A DNA stretch of 52,669 bases from Chitinophaga pinensis. GTDB taxonomy: Bacteria > Bacteroidota > Bacteroidia > Chitinophagales > Chitinophagaceae. The stretch covers positions 1 through 52,669 of the forward strand of contig CAMAQL010000005.1 in NCBI GenBank assembly GCA_945860605.1. The letters are read 5' to 3'. The notes below the pieces were generated by a model. The model was not told the origin of the DNA. It saw only the letters and a program-made list of their open reading frames with translations, and searched no databases. Positions 37,334-47,320 of the stretch are shown here, in pieces. The position numbers and the translations under genes are program-made. Every line of letters begins with the position of its first letter. Within the stretch, counting starts at the first letter, position 1.

Positions 37334-38809
37334 TTATAGATTCGTATAATAAATACGTAACCTCATTCTAAACTTAGAATGTGATCCTCCTCCCAATCTT
37401 ACACGACCTATGGCAGGCTGATTGCCCAAAGAGGTAGATAAGTAATCTGTAGATTGTATTTTATTAAAAGGATAAGGCTGTACAAATTTTATTGAATCGT
37501 TCACTGGTGCATACAATCTAAAATCAAATAGTGAATCTTTTCTTGCAATCAATCCTTGAACATATCGACTCACATTAAAATTATAAGTAGCCACATTGCT
37601 ATACCCATTGATTGATTTTGAGATTTTATATCCACCAAACTGCGCTAATGCTTGCGTATTCATTGCTCCTTGAAAATCATTTGGCACCGACCTCAACTCC
37701 TTAGTTGCACTATCATAAACCCCTAAGAATAAATAATTAGGTGCAGTCATGTAACTGTCAGTGGTATTTAATCGAGCATCATCTGGTACTTGTTCTGCAA
37801 TTAATTCGGCCCTATGAATAATTTTCTTATCAAAAGTTTTTAACCCTGGTACTTTAATTTTTACTATGGTGCCAGGACTTGTTTGAACATAAACCAAAGA
37901 ATCCTTTGCGAAACCATTAAGATGACTTGCAATTTCAGAAGCGGCTCTATTTCTTTGGATAAAATTGGCGTTTTGTGCACTGAAATAAGAAAACCTAAAA
38001 TGTGTGACTAAAGTATCTCTCGTCACACTTCCTGTTGCACTAGTAGAATAATATAAAGCCAATTTTGTATTAGAGTCTAATAAAGCCAATCTAATAAGTG
38101 CATTGTGGTTATCAGAAGCGTTCGTCGTTAAAGCAAAGCCAGGAAAAGCATTGCGGAATGTGGTATCGTTTCGGTATACCCCATTTGAATCATAGGTTTT
38201 TAACAATTCAACGCCAATAGATTGATTCAACCTTAAACGGATTTGGTTCCTAGCATTTTCAAATCGATCATTGATGGAATCTTTCGCACTTGCAAAATCA
38301 AATAGTTTAGCATTACCCACAGACACCCCTTTTCTTATCCCATATGCACTGGCATAATTACTAGCATATAATTTTCCAACTTCCAAAGGCGTTGCAGGGT
38401 CAATTTTGTTGACATATATTTTAACTGGCTTAGACGAGTCTCCATAAAAGCCTCTATAACTTAAAATCAATACTGCAGAATCTACAATAATACTGTCTTT
38501 TGTCCCTTTAATAAAGAAAGGATAAAAGCTAGGCTTTAATTGTAGAAACAAAGAGGCACTAGTAGAGCCGAAAATAGGATCATTGGTAATATCTCCAAGT
38601 ACTTGTTGGTCTGAAGGATAAATTCTTAATGAATCCTCCATGACAATCGTTTCTGTCTCTACAATTAATGTAGTGTCTTTAGTATCAATGGCATCTTGGG
38701 ATAGAAAGTCTATGCCAAGTTCTGAATCGCTAATTCTAGTACATGAAAAAAGTAATGTAGCTGCGATTGTAATATATGTGACCCTTCTAACTATATTGAT
38801 AACTGCCAT
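37334..38809 (-). CDS. DUF4270 family lipoprotein
   Basis: 491 aa; lipoprotein-type N-terminus (LLFSCTRISDSELGIDFL), genomic position next to short glycogen synthase. Confidence 0.8.
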   Translation of the reverse strand: MAVINIVRRVTYITIAATLLFSCTRISDSELGIDFLSQDAIDTKDTTLIVETETIVMEDSLRIYPSDQQVLGDITNDPIFGSTSASLFLQLKPSFYPFFIKGTKDSIIVDSAVLILSYRGFYGDSSKPVKIYVNKIDPATPLEVGKLYASNYASAYGIRKGVSVGNAKLFDFASAKDSINDRFENARNQIRLRLNQSIGVELLKTYDSNGVYRNDTTFRNAFPGFALTTNASDNHNALIRLALLDSNTKLALYYSTSATGSVTRDTLVTHFRFSYFSAQNANFIQRNRAASEIASHLNGFAKDSLVYVQTSPGTIVKIKVPGLKTFDKKIIHRAELIAEQVPDDARLNTTDSYMTAPNYLFLGVYDSATKELRSVPNDFQGAMNTQALAQFGGYKISKSINGYSNVATYNFNVSRYVQGLIARKDSLFDFRLYAPVNDSIKFVQPYPFNKIQSTDYLSTSLGNQPAIGRVRLGGGSHSKFRMRLRIYYTNL

Positions 38810-38820
38810 GTATAATTGCT

Positions 38821-39639
38821 TTACTTGCCTGCAAGTTCGTTGTATAAATCTAAATACTCTGTTAAATCAGAATCCCATCCATTAAAAGGCACCACTTTTT
38901 TACCTTTAACTGATGCAAATTCTGAAACCAATTTCTTATCAATCACATCTGATCCAAAAGAAATAGCATCCGCGTAGGTCGCACCACCTCTAAACATAGC
39001 AGAGTTGGACAATTCTTTGAACGCTTCTAATTCTTTCTCTTTCACATTGGTATTGATCAAGGCCTTAGTCATAAAGTCTTTTGGAAACTGCTCTTCGAAT
39101 GTATTTTGTCCAATAGTGAACACCACTTTGGCATTGGAGAATACTGGTTCTTTCTTGAAAGCAGTTTTAATATATGCTGGGATTAAACCGGTCATCCATC
39201 CACTGCAGTGAATGATGTCTGGAGGCCAGCCGAATTTTTTTACGGTCTCTAAAGCGCCGCGGCAGAAGAAAATGGTTCTCATGGCATTGTCATCGTACCA
39301 TGTTTCATTTTCGTCATGAAATATATGCTTACGCTTAAAAAAGTCTTCATTCTCTAAAAAATAGACTTGTAATCTTGCATTGGGTAAGGATGCGACCTTA
39401 ATTTGTAAAGGGTAATCGTCGCTATCCACTTGAACATTGATCCCAGATAAACGAACTACTTCATGTAAACGGTGTCTTCTTTCGTTGATCATCCCGAATC
39501 TTGGCATAATACAACGGACTTCTAGTCCACTGTCATTGCTTTTAATTGCGAGTTTATTGATCACCTCTGCAAATTCTGTCATCTCTAAATAAGGCGACAT
39601 TTCTGTAGCAATGTATAAGATGCGTTTTTTTTCTGACAT
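38821..39639 (-). CDS. Glycogen/starch synthase family protein (short, N-terminal GT5-like domain only)
   Basis: 272 aa; RILYIATEMSPYLEMTEFAEVINKLA..., PDIIHCSGWMTGLIPAYIKT; no C-terminal GT-B half. Confidence 0.85.
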   Translation of the reverse strand: MSEKKRILYIATEMSPYLEMTEFAEVINKLAIKSNDSGLEVRCIMPRFGMINERRHRLHEVVRLSGINVQVDSDDYPLQIKVASLPNARLQVYFLENEDFFKRKHIFHDENETWYDDNAMRTIFFCRGALETVKKFGWPPDIIHCSGWMTGLIPAYIKTAFKKEPVFSNAKVVFTIGQNTFEEQFPKDFMTKALINTNVKEKELEAFKELSNSAMFRGGATYADAISFGSDVIDKKLVSEFASVKGKKVVPFNGWDSDLTEYLDLYNELAGK

Positions 39640-39796
39640 TCCTTTTATAGTTTAACTAAGTAACCTCTACGGGTTGGCGAAGATACGGATTTTAAAGGAC
39701 TTTTTTAAAACCCTAAAAAAGGCCAATTATTAAGGCTTTTCAAGGGTATTCTAGACATTTGGTTGTAAATTGCGGGGCAACTGAAACCTTACAAAA

Positions 39797-40780
39797 ATGG
39801 GAAAGTTTCTTAAAATCGGGTTCTTTTTTCTTTTAGGTATCGCTTTGATATGGTGGAGTTTACATCAAATTCCGGCCGAAGAATGGACAAAATTCACACT
39901 TGCCCTAAAGCAATCAAAACTTTGGATTGTATTTCCTGTCTTTATAATACTTGGTCTTTCTCATTTTTTACGCGCATTAAGATGGCGCTTGATTATGGAA
40001 CCCTTGGGGTATCGACCAAGTATTGCGAATACTTATCTTGCCGTTCTCATTGGCTATCTAGCGAATCTAGCCATCCCCCGACTTGGCGAAGTGCTCAAAT
40101 GCACTTTATTGGCTAAGTATGAGCGTGTACCTGCGGAGAAAATTGTAGGTACCATTGTCGCAGAAAGGGCTTTTGATGTGATTAGCCTAGGCATCGTTTT
40201 TTTATTGGCGCTTGGCTTACAATTCAATGTCATTGAAGCTGGATGGAATCAATTGAAAAATCAAACTGCTACACCAGTGATCAATTCCAATGAGGGTAAC
40301 TGGAAAATGTATTTGTTTGTGGGCATCGGTATTGTATTAATAGCCCTTTATTTTATACTTAGAAAACGCATCCCTACCATTGTTGCCTCCATTAAAAATA
40401 TTATCAGTGGCATTTGGGAAGGTGTCATAAGTGCAACTAAATTGAAACAACATAATTTGTTTTTTCTTTACTCATTCGGTATTTGGTTTTTGTATTTACT
40501 AGCAACCTATGTAGGATTGCATGCTACTGCTGGAACAGAAAGTAGTTTTGCCACCGCCATTAGTTGTTTAGCCTATGCAAGCATTGGTATGATCCTGACA
40601 CCAGGTGGTATTGGTGCCTATGCCTATTTTATGGCGAAAGTACTAGAGTTAAATGGAGTGGATTATACATTGGGCCTTGCCAATGGAACTTTACAGTGGT
40701 TTTCACAATTTTTAATTGTGATTGTTTTGGGTGGAGTCAGTTTAATTATATTACCTATTATCAATAAACAAGCTAAGTAA
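39797..40780 (+). CDS. Lysylphosphatidylglycerol synthase transmembrane family (YbhN/UPF0104-like)
   Basis: 327 aa polytopic; LSHFLRALRWRLIMEPLGYRPS, IPRLGEVLKCTLLAKYERVPAEKIVGTIVAERAFD, PGGIGAYAY. Confidence 0.9.
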   Translation: MGKFLKIGFFFLLGIALIWWSLHQIPAEEWTKFTLALKQSKLWIVFPVFIILGLSHFLRALRWRLIMEPLGYRPSIANTYLAVLIGYLANLAIPRLGEVLKCTLLAKYERVPAEKIVGTIVAERAFDVISLGIVFLLALGLQFNVIEAGWNQLKNQTATPVINSNEGNWKMYLFVGIGIVLIALYFILRKRIPTIVASIKNIISGIWEGVISATKLKQHNLFFLYSFGIWFLYLLATYVGLHATAGTESSFATAISCLAYASIGMILTPGGIGAYAYFMAKVLELNGVDYTLGLANGTLQWFSQFLIVIVLGGVSLIILPIINKQAK

Positions 40781-40781
40781 G

Positions 40782-41270
40782 ATGCGCGCAGTTGAACAAA
40801 TTGAAAAAAAAATCATGTCCCTTGCACAAGCAAAAGTATTTATGCAAGCTTGTAAAACCGCAGGAAAGACCGTAGCTTTTACCAATGGATGTTTTGATAT
40901 TTTACATCCGGGTCATTTATTTTCATTGGCTCAATCAGCTAAAGAAGCAGATTATTTATTGGTTGGTTTAAATAGTGACGCTAGTGTTAAAAAACTAAAA
41001 GGCCCCGAGCGTCCTATCCATTCCGAATCAAGCAGGGCTTCTATATTGGCCAATCTAGTATTAGTGGATGTGGTAGTGATTTTTGAAGAAGACACGCCGC
41101 TTGAATTAATTCAAACCCTCCTACCTGATGTGCTTGTAAAAGGTGGAGACTATACCATTGAAACCATTGTTGGTGCAAAAGAGGTGATTGCAAATGGTGG
41201 TAAAGTAATTATTAACCCAATTGTGGAAGGATTTTCCACAACAAATATTATTGAAAAAATAAAAAAATAA
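40782..41270 (+). CDS. rfaE2: D-glycero-beta-D-manno-heptose 1-phosphate adenylyltransferase (HldE C-terminal-domain type)
   Basis: 162 aa; FTNGCFDILHPGHLFSLAQSAKEADYLLVGLNSDASVKKLKGPERPI. Confidence 0.93.
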   Translation: MRAVEQIEKKIMSLAQAKVFMQACKTAGKTVAFTNGCFDILHPGHLFSLAQSAKEADYLLVGLNSDASVKKLKGPERPIHSESSRASILANLVLVDVVVIFEEDTPLELIQTLLPDVLVKGGDYTIETIVGAKEVIANGGKVIINPIVEGFSTTNIIEKIKK

Positions 41271-41272
41271 AC

Positions 41273-42796
41273 ATGCAATTTTTACAACAATTACAAATTC
41301 AAAAAGAAAACGAAGGCAGTTCTACTGGTGCGCAATGGATTAAAAGTAAAGGAGAAATGATTGCTTCTTTTTCTCCAGTAGATAATACAATGATTGGGGC
41401 AGTCATCACCACAGATAAGGCCGCATATGATCAAGTAATTGCAACTGCACAAAATGCATTTATACAATGGCGTAATTGGCCAGCACCTAAAAGAGGTGAA
41501 GTGGTTAGACAATTAGGAGAAGCTTTAAGAAAAGATAAAGAAGCACTTGGACAATTGGTGAGCTATGAAATGGGAAAGAGTTTACAAGAGGGTTTGGGAG
41601 AAGTGCAAGAGATGATTGATATCTGCGATTTTGCGGTGGGCTTATCAAGACAATTGTATGGCTTGACTATGCACAGTGAAAGACCATCTCATAGAATGTA
41701 TGAACAATGGCACCCAATGGGTATTGTTGGCATCATTTCTGCATTTAACTTCCCTGTAGCTGTCTGGAGCTGGAATGCTGCATTGGCATGGGTTTGTGGT
41801 AATGTAACTGTCTGGAAGCCTAGTGAAAAAACACCCTTGTGTGGAAATGCGATTCAAAAAATTGTAGAAAAAGTATTTGCGAATAATGATGTTCCAGAAG
41901 GTGTTAATAATTTAATTCAAGGAGGACGTGAAGTAGGAGAATGGATGACTAAGGATACCAATATTCCATTGGTTTCTGCAACTGGTTCTACGCGCATGGG
42001 TAAGGAATTGAATAAAGAAGTAGCAGGACGTTTAGGTAAAACGATTTTAGAATTAGGAGGCAATAACGCCATCATCATTACAGCGCATGCCGATTTAGAT
42101 ATGTCCTTAATTGGTGCTGTGTTTGGAGCGGTAGGTACTGCAGGACAAAGATGTACAAGTACTAGAAGGTTAATTATTCATGAAAAAATATATGACCAAT
42201 TTGTAGCTAAATTAGTCAAAGCCTACCAACAAATTAAAATCGGGAACCCATTAGATAGCAATAATCATATGGGGCCATTGATTGATAAAGACGCAGTGAA
42301 GATGTATTTGAATTCAATTGAAGCATGTAAAAAAGAAGGTGGTCATTTTATTGTGGAAGGTGGCGTACTCGAAGGAGATCAATATGCAAGTGGCTGTTAT
42401 GTAAAACCATGTATTGCAGAAGCAAAACCTGAATATAAAATTGTACAACATGAAACATTCGCACCCATCTTATACTTATTAAAATACAAGACCATCGAAG
42501 AAGCGATTGATATTCAAAACGGAGTGCCACAAGGATTGTCCTCTGCTATCATGACTTTAAATATGAGAGAATCAGAATTATTTCTTTCTGCAAAAGGAAG
42601 TGATTGTGGTATAGCCAATGTTAATATTGGAACAAGTGGTGCTGAAATTGGCGGCGCATTTGGTGGTGAGAAAGAAACTGGAGGAGGAAGAGAAAGCGGA
42701 TCTGATGCATGGAAAGCCTACATGCGCAGACAAACAAATACCATCAATTGGAGCACACAATTACCACTTGCGCAAGGTATCAAATTTGATTTCTAA
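41273..42796 (+). CDS. amaB: Aldehyde dehydrogenase family 7 (AmaB/antiquitin-like, L-piperidine-6-carboxylate dehydrogenase)
   Basis: 507 aa; ISAFNFPVAVWSWN, LELGGNNAIII, GTAGQRCTSTRRLIIH. Confidence 0.9.
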   Translation: MQFLQQLQIQKENEGSSTGAQWIKSKGEMIASFSPVDNTMIGAVITTDKAAYDQVIATAQNAFIQWRNWPAPKRGEVVRQLGEALRKDKEALGQLVSYEMGKSLQEGLGEVQEMIDICDFAVGLSRQLYGLTMHSERPSHRMYEQWHPMGIVGIISAFNFPVAVWSWNAALAWVCGNVTVWKPSEKTPLCGNAIQKIVEKVFANNDVPEGVNNLIQGGREVGEWMTKDTNIPLVSATGSTRMGKELNKEVAGRLGKTILELGGNNAIIITAHADLDMSLIGAVFGAVGTAGQRCTSTRRLIIHEKIYDQFVAKLVKAYQQIKIGNPLDSNNHMGPLIDKDAVKMYLNSIEACKKEGGHFIVEGGVLEGDQYASGCYVKPCIAEAKPEYKIVQHETFAPILYLLKYKTIEEAIDIQNGVPQGLSSAIMTLNMRESELFLSAKGSDCGIANVNIGTSGAEIGGAFGGEKETGGGRESGSDAWKAYMRRQTNTINWSTQLPLAQGIKFDF

Positions 42797-42804
42797 TTGT
42801 TACT

Positions 42805-44433
42805 ATGTATAAATTTATTCTAACAATAGCTTTGTATTCCTGTTCCCTATTCGCATGGGGACAGGATGCAAAATTTTGGCATTGGAAAGACCTTGAAAAA
42901 GATGGCGTTCATGGCGTTAGTCTTTTTAAGGCACAACAACTTATAAAAGATTTAAAATTAAAGCCATCCCCTGTAATTATTGCAGTTTTAGATGGCGGGA
43001 TTGATACAGCACATCTTCAAATCAAGCCCTTGCTCTGGAACAACCCTAAAGAAATACCAGGCAATGCTATGGATGATGACAAGAACGGATACATTGATGA
43101 TGTGCATGGATGGAATTTTTTAGGCAATGCTGCTGGTGAAAATATCAACAAAGCATCCGATGAAAAATCAAGAATCTACCATCGTTATAAAAATGAGTTC
43201 AAGCAAGATAACTTAGATAGTGCCTCCTGGGATGTAAAAAAGAAACAGCATTTTTACACATGGCAACAAGCCGCTGCCGAAATGGTCTTTACAGATGAGG
43301 ATGCTGCTAATTTATCTTTTATTAAAATGGCAAGGAATGCAGTTGTTAAGATGGGCATTATATTAATCCGAGAAATAGAGGATACTAATTTTACAACGGA
43401 ACAATTAGAAACTTATCAACCCATTGGAAAATTAACCGCAGATACAAAAATCTCCTACCTAAGAACGATGCAGGCTTTAGGTATTGATCGATCAAGTGGA
43501 CATCATTCAATTGTAGAGGATCTAAATGATTATATATCAGGCAAAGACCAATCCGCCATCTCTATAGACACGCCACCAGAAGATCTAAGAAAAAAAATCA
43601 CACAAGACCAATACGAAAATTTCAATGACCAATTTTATGGCAATAACAATATCACTGGGCCAAATGCAAGACATGGAACGCATGTAGCAGGCTTAGCTGC
43701 TGGTATTGTAGATAGTAATTTTACCAAATCCAACTTTAGTAATCCCATTCAAATTATGGGGATACGCGTGGTTCCAGATGGGGATGAGTATGATAAGGAC
43801 ATTGCTTTAGGCATAAGATATGCCGTGAACAATGGGGCTAAAATTATCAATATGAGTTTTGGCAAATCCTTCTCACCAGAACAAGCATGGGTTGATAGTG
43901 CCATTCGATACGCTGCGTCAAAAGATGTATTGATCATTCATTCTGCAGGCAATGAGTCTTATGATTTAAATAACAAATCTGTCTACCCTAGTCCTTACTC
44001 AAATATCTTTAAGGATAAAGCGAGTAATATGATTACTGTTGGTGCAAGTAGCGACCCAGTGATTGCAGAAAGTGTCTTAACAGACTTTAGTAATTTTGGT
44101 AATAAAATAGTGGATGTATTGAGTCCTGGAAATAAAATATTTTCAAGCTTACCCAATCAACAATATGGTTTTTTAAATGGCACCAGTATGTCAGCGCCTA
44201 TCATAAGCCATATTGCAGGATTGGTTCGTGCTTATTTTCCTAAGCTGAGTGCTACCGAAGTCAAAGCAATACTTTTACAAAGTAATTGGAAACCAAATGA
44301 TCCCAATACCTTGTACCCTATTCCACAAAAAGATCAATCAAAAAAATTGAATGAAATAAGTGCAGAAGGGGGTATCATCAACGCTGCACTATCAATTCAA
44401 AATGCACTCCTATTTCAAAGAAATAAAAAATAA
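42805..44433 (+). CDS. S8 family subtilisin-like serine peptidase
   Basis: 542 aa; signal peptide; IAVLDGGIDTAH (Asp), ARHGTHVAGLAAG (His), NGTSMSAPIISH (Ser). Confidence 0.95.
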   Translation: MYKFILTIALYSCSLFAWGQDAKFWHWKDLEKDGVHGVSLFKAQQLIKDLKLKPSPVIIAVLDGGIDTAHLQIKPLLWNNPKEIPGNAMDDDKNGYIDDVHGWNFLGNAAGENINKASDEKSRIYHRYKNEFKQDNLDSASWDVKKKQHFYTWQQAAAEMVFTDEDAANLSFIKMARNAVVKMGIILIREIEDTNFTTEQLETYQPIGKLTADTKISYLRTMQALGIDRSSGHHSIVEDLNDYISGKDQSAISIDTPPEDLRKKITQDQYENFNDQFYGNNNITGPNARHGTHVAGLAAGIVDSNFTKSNFSNPIQIMGIRVVPDGDEYDKDIALGIRYAVNNGAKIINMSFGKSFSPEQAWVDSAIRYAASKDVLIIHSAGNESYDLNNKSVYPSPYSNIFKDKASNMITVGASSDPVIAESVLTDFSNFGNKIVDVLSPGNKIFSSLPNQQYGFLNGTSMSAPIISHIAGLVRAYFPKLSATEVKAILLQSNWKPNDPNTLYPIPQKDQSKKLNEISAEGGIINAALSIQNALLFQRNKK

Positions 44434-44454
44434 TATCAACTAACAACACAATAC

Positions 44455-44967
44455 ATGTCTAGACCAAGCACCACAGAGTACGCCGCCTTTTTTCAAACTT
44501 ATATCAATTATACAAGCGGGAAAGATTATGAGATTCTAGTAAAACAATATCATGACAGACTTGTGGATTCATGGAATGCTATACCACTTGAGAAAGTCAA
44601 GTATGCTTATGGCCCAGAAAAATGGACGATACAGCAAATGTTTCAACATGTAATAGATACAGAAAGAATTTTTGCATATCGTGCATTAGCCATTGCAAGA
44701 CAGGATAAAACATCCTTACCAGGTTTTGACGAAAATAACTATGCGGCCAATGGAGATGCGAGTCATCGAAACTGGAAGGATATGTTAATTGAATGGAGAA
44801 CTGTAAGACAAGCAACTAATTTATTATTTGCTTCATTTACACCTGAACAAATGAAAACAAAAGGCAATTGCAACGGACATGATGTGACTGTGAATGCATT
44901 GGGGTTCATCCTCTTTGGTCATGCCCTTCATCATTTACATGTTTTGAAAGAGCGTTACGATGTCTAA
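44455..44967 (+). CDS. DinB family protein
   Basis: 170 aa; WTIQQMFQHVIDTERIFAYRALAIAR ... FGHALHHLHVLKERY metal-binding His pattern. Confidence 0.9.
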   Translation: MSRPSTTEYAAFFQTYINYTSGKDYEILVKQYHDRLVDSWNAIPLEKVKYAYGPEKWTIQQMFQHVIDTERIFAYRALAIARQDKTSLPGFDENNYAANGDASHRNWKDMLIEWRTVRQATNLLFASFTPEQMKTKGNCNGHDVTVNALGFILFGHALHHLHVLKERYDV

Positions 44968-44971
44968 TTGA

Positions 44972-45000
44972 AATTGAGTTACACTTTGTATAACTCAATT
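44972..45000. repeat. 10-bp inverted repeat just after dinB-family stop codon
   Basis: AATTGAGTTA (44972-44981) / TAACTCAATT (44991-45000). Confidence 0.85.
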
Positions 45001-45026
45001 AAAGAATTCAAAAAAGTTCGAATAAA

Positions 45027-45060
45027 AAAAGAACCCCTAAATAAAATTAGGGGTTCTTTT
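45027..45060. terminator. Bidirectional terminator
   Basis: AAAAGAACCCCTAA-ataaaa-TTAGGGGTTCTTTT. Confidence 0.85.
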
Positions 45061-45151
45061 TTGCCTTTCGGCCATACTCATTTTTTGAAGGGGAGATAAA
45101 CCTTAAATATGAATGAGCCGCACATGGTGTGACTTAAATTCTAATATCATA

Positions 45152-45724
45152 TTACTTTGTTGCATAAATATGCACTGCTAATTGAACTTGCGTATCAATC
45201 GCACCCACTCCGTAATTGATTCCAAATAAAGTTCTGTCAATTGGGAAAAATGCTTCTGCAAAGAAACCTTTCTCATCTGCATTTCTAATGATTGCTTGAA
45301 AACTAATTTGTTTTGTAATGCCTTTAATTGATACTGAACCAGCTAGGGTTGCTTTATTAGCAGTGGTATACTTCACAGTCTTGATTTGAAAAGTAGCTTC
45401 ACCAAACTTAGCTACATCAAAAAAATCAGCAGAAGATAAATGACCAGCTAATTTCTCGCCAGCTTCATCTGTTATTTTCATACCTGCAACATCTACCACA
45501 AAAGATCCACCAACTAATTTACCACCGTTAATTTGAACGCTACCAGACTTAACTGGAATTGAACCAGTATGGAAATCGCTCTTTTTAGAACCTGTGAAAT
45601 CTACTCTACTCTTTTGAGCAGTCACTGTAAAAGTTTCAACAGCTTTTGTAGTTGTTGGGTTGTTAAAAGAGAACAATGCCATTGTGGCGAAGGCGAAAGC
45701 CGAACTAAGAATGATTTTTTTCAT
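45152..45724 (-). CDS. YceI family protein
   Basis: 190 aa; signal peptide; SRVDFTGSKKSDFHTGSIPVKSG, SADFFDVAKFGEATF, FFPIDRTLFGINYG. Confidence 0.92.
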   Translation of the reverse strand: MKKIILSSAFAFATMALFSFNNPTTTKAVETFTVTAQKSRVDFTGSKKSDFHTGSIPVKSGSVQINGGKLVGGSFVVDVAGMKITDEAGEKLAGHLSSADFFDVAKFGEATFQIKTVKYTTANKATLAGSVSIKGITKQISFQAIIRNADEKGFFAEAFFPIDRTLFGINYGVGAIDTQVQLAVHIYATK

Positions 45725-45960
45725 ATTTGTTGTTTTAAATTTTTAAAAATTGCTAATAGTTTATGTTTAACAAAATTGGGCTCTTTTTGTTTGATTTGAT
45801 CTCAAATTTGAAACAATCTTTTGTTTATTCTATTGATATTAGTACCCCGAAGTTATAAAACAATGTTTAAACAACGAAATAAATAATTATAGATATTTTT
45901 CAATCTAATTTCCCCTCATAATCTGCCGTTTATGGATTATCTTCGCCAAAATTTCAGATT

Positions 45961-47172
45961 ATGAACCTGCATGAATATCAAGCAAAAGAATTACTTAAAA
46001 AGTACAATGTTCCTGTTCAAGAAGGTGTAGCCGTTGAGAATGTAAAAGACGCAGTCGCTGCATACCAAAAAATTGCAACAGAAACCAATAACAAATTTGC
46101 TGTTGTGAAAGCTCAAATTCACGCAGGTGGTCGTGGTAAGGGAAAAATTAATGGTTCAGAACAAAGAGGTGTAGCTGTTGGGAAATCAGCAGAAGACATC
46201 GAAAACTTTGCGAAAAATATACTTGGTGGTACATTGGTAACCATTCAAACTGGCCCTGCAGGTAAATTAGTTAGCAAAATTTTAGTTGCTCAAGACGTTT
46301 ATTATGAAGGTCCTCAGCCAACTAAAGAATTATACTTGTCTATCTTATTAGATCGTGCAAAAGGCATGAATGTAGTGATGTATAGCACAGAAGGTGGAAT
46401 GGATATCGAAGAAGTAGCCCACAATACACCAGAAAAAATATTCAAAGAATGGGTACACCCTGGTGGTGGATTACAAGGATTCCAAGCAAGAAAAATCGCT
46501 TTCAACTTAGGTTTAAGTGGTGATGCTTTTAAAAGCTGTGTGAAGTTTGTTACAAATTTATACAATGCATATGTTGGTTTAGACTGCGGTATGTTAGAGA
46601 TCAATCCTCTTTTCAAAACTGCTGATGACAAAATCATTGCAGTAGATTGTAAAATGAATATTGACGATAGCGCATTAATGCGTCATCCAGATTTATTAGC
46701 AATGAGAGATGTATCAGAAGAAGATCCAACAGAAGTAGAAGCAGGTGAATTCAATTTGAACTTTGTTAAATTAGACGGCAACGTGGGTTGTATGGTGAAC
46801 GGCGCTGGTTTAGCAATGGCAACCATGGATATGATTAAGTTAAGTGGTGGCGAGCCAGCTAACTTCTTAGACGTAGGGGGTTCTGCCAATGCACAAACCG
46901 TTGAAGCTGGATTTAGAATTATCATGAAAGATCCTAATGTAAAAGCTATTTTGATCAATATATTCGGTGGTATCGTTCGTTGTGATCGTGTTGCTGCTGG
47001 GGTTATTGAAGCATTCAACAAGTTAGGCAATATCGATATTCCAATCATTGTACGTTTACAAGGTACCAATGCGGTAGAAGCAAAGAAATTAATAGATGAA
47101 AGCGGATTGAAAGTACAATCTGCCATCTTATTGAGTGAAGCGGCAGATTTGGTGAAGCAAGCTGTAGCCTAG
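45961..47172 (+). CDS. sucC: Succinate-CoA ligase (ADP-forming) subunit beta
   Basis: 403 aa; MNLHEYQAKELLKKYNVP, KAQIHAGGRGKG, NGAGLAMATMD, GGSANA, NIFGGIVRCD. Confidence 0.97.
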   Translation: MNLHEYQAKELLKKYNVPVQEGVAVENVKDAVAAYQKIATETNNKFAVVKAQIHAGGRGKGKINGSEQRGVAVGKSAEDIENFAKNILGGTLVTIQTGPAGKLVSKILVAQDVYYEGPQPTKELYLSILLDRAKGMNVVMYSTEGGMDIEEVAHNTPEKIFKEWVHPGGGLQGFQARKIAFNLGLSGDAFKSCVKFVTNLYNAYVGLDCGMLEINPLFKTADDKIIAVDCKMNIDDSALMRHPDLLAMRDVSEEDPTEVEAGEFNLNFVKLDGNVGCMVNGAGLAMATMDMIKLSGGEPANFLDVGGSANAQTVEAGFRIIMKDPNVKAILINIFGGIVRCDRVAAGVIEAFNKLGNIDIPIIVRLQGTNAVEAKKLIDESGLKVQSAILLSEAADLVKQAVA

Positions 47173-47205
47173 TTTAATAGACATTTTTTTTAATGCCTAT
47201 TAAAC
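47172..47205 (+). repeat. Imperfect 14-bp hairpin starting at the sucC stop codon
   Basis: GTTTAATAG-a-CATT-tttttt-AATG-c-CTATTAAAC (13/14 paired). Confidence 0.85.
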
Positions 47206-47221
47206 CACTCTAATGATTTTT

Positions 47222-47256
47222 TAACAATGCCTCGATTTATCGAGGCATTGTTTTTT
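47222..47256 (+). terminator. Terminator of sucC
   Basis: AACAATGCCTCGAT-tt-ATCGAGGCATTGTT followed by TTTT. Confidence 0.88.
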
Positions 47257-47320
47257 ATTTTAAGCCCAAAGTATTTCCTTATTTTTTATGCTCAATTTCG
47301 AAAAGTAGGATGGTAAAAAA

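Noticed and set aside
42618-42812. 64-aa ORF overlapping the aldehyde dehydrogenase 3' end
   Set aside because: Out-of-frame overlap with the conserved ALDH C-terminus and the S8 peptidase start.
46683-47126. 147-aa antisense ORF (and 46314-46637) inside sucC
   Set aside because: sucC is unambiguous; these are shadow ORFs.
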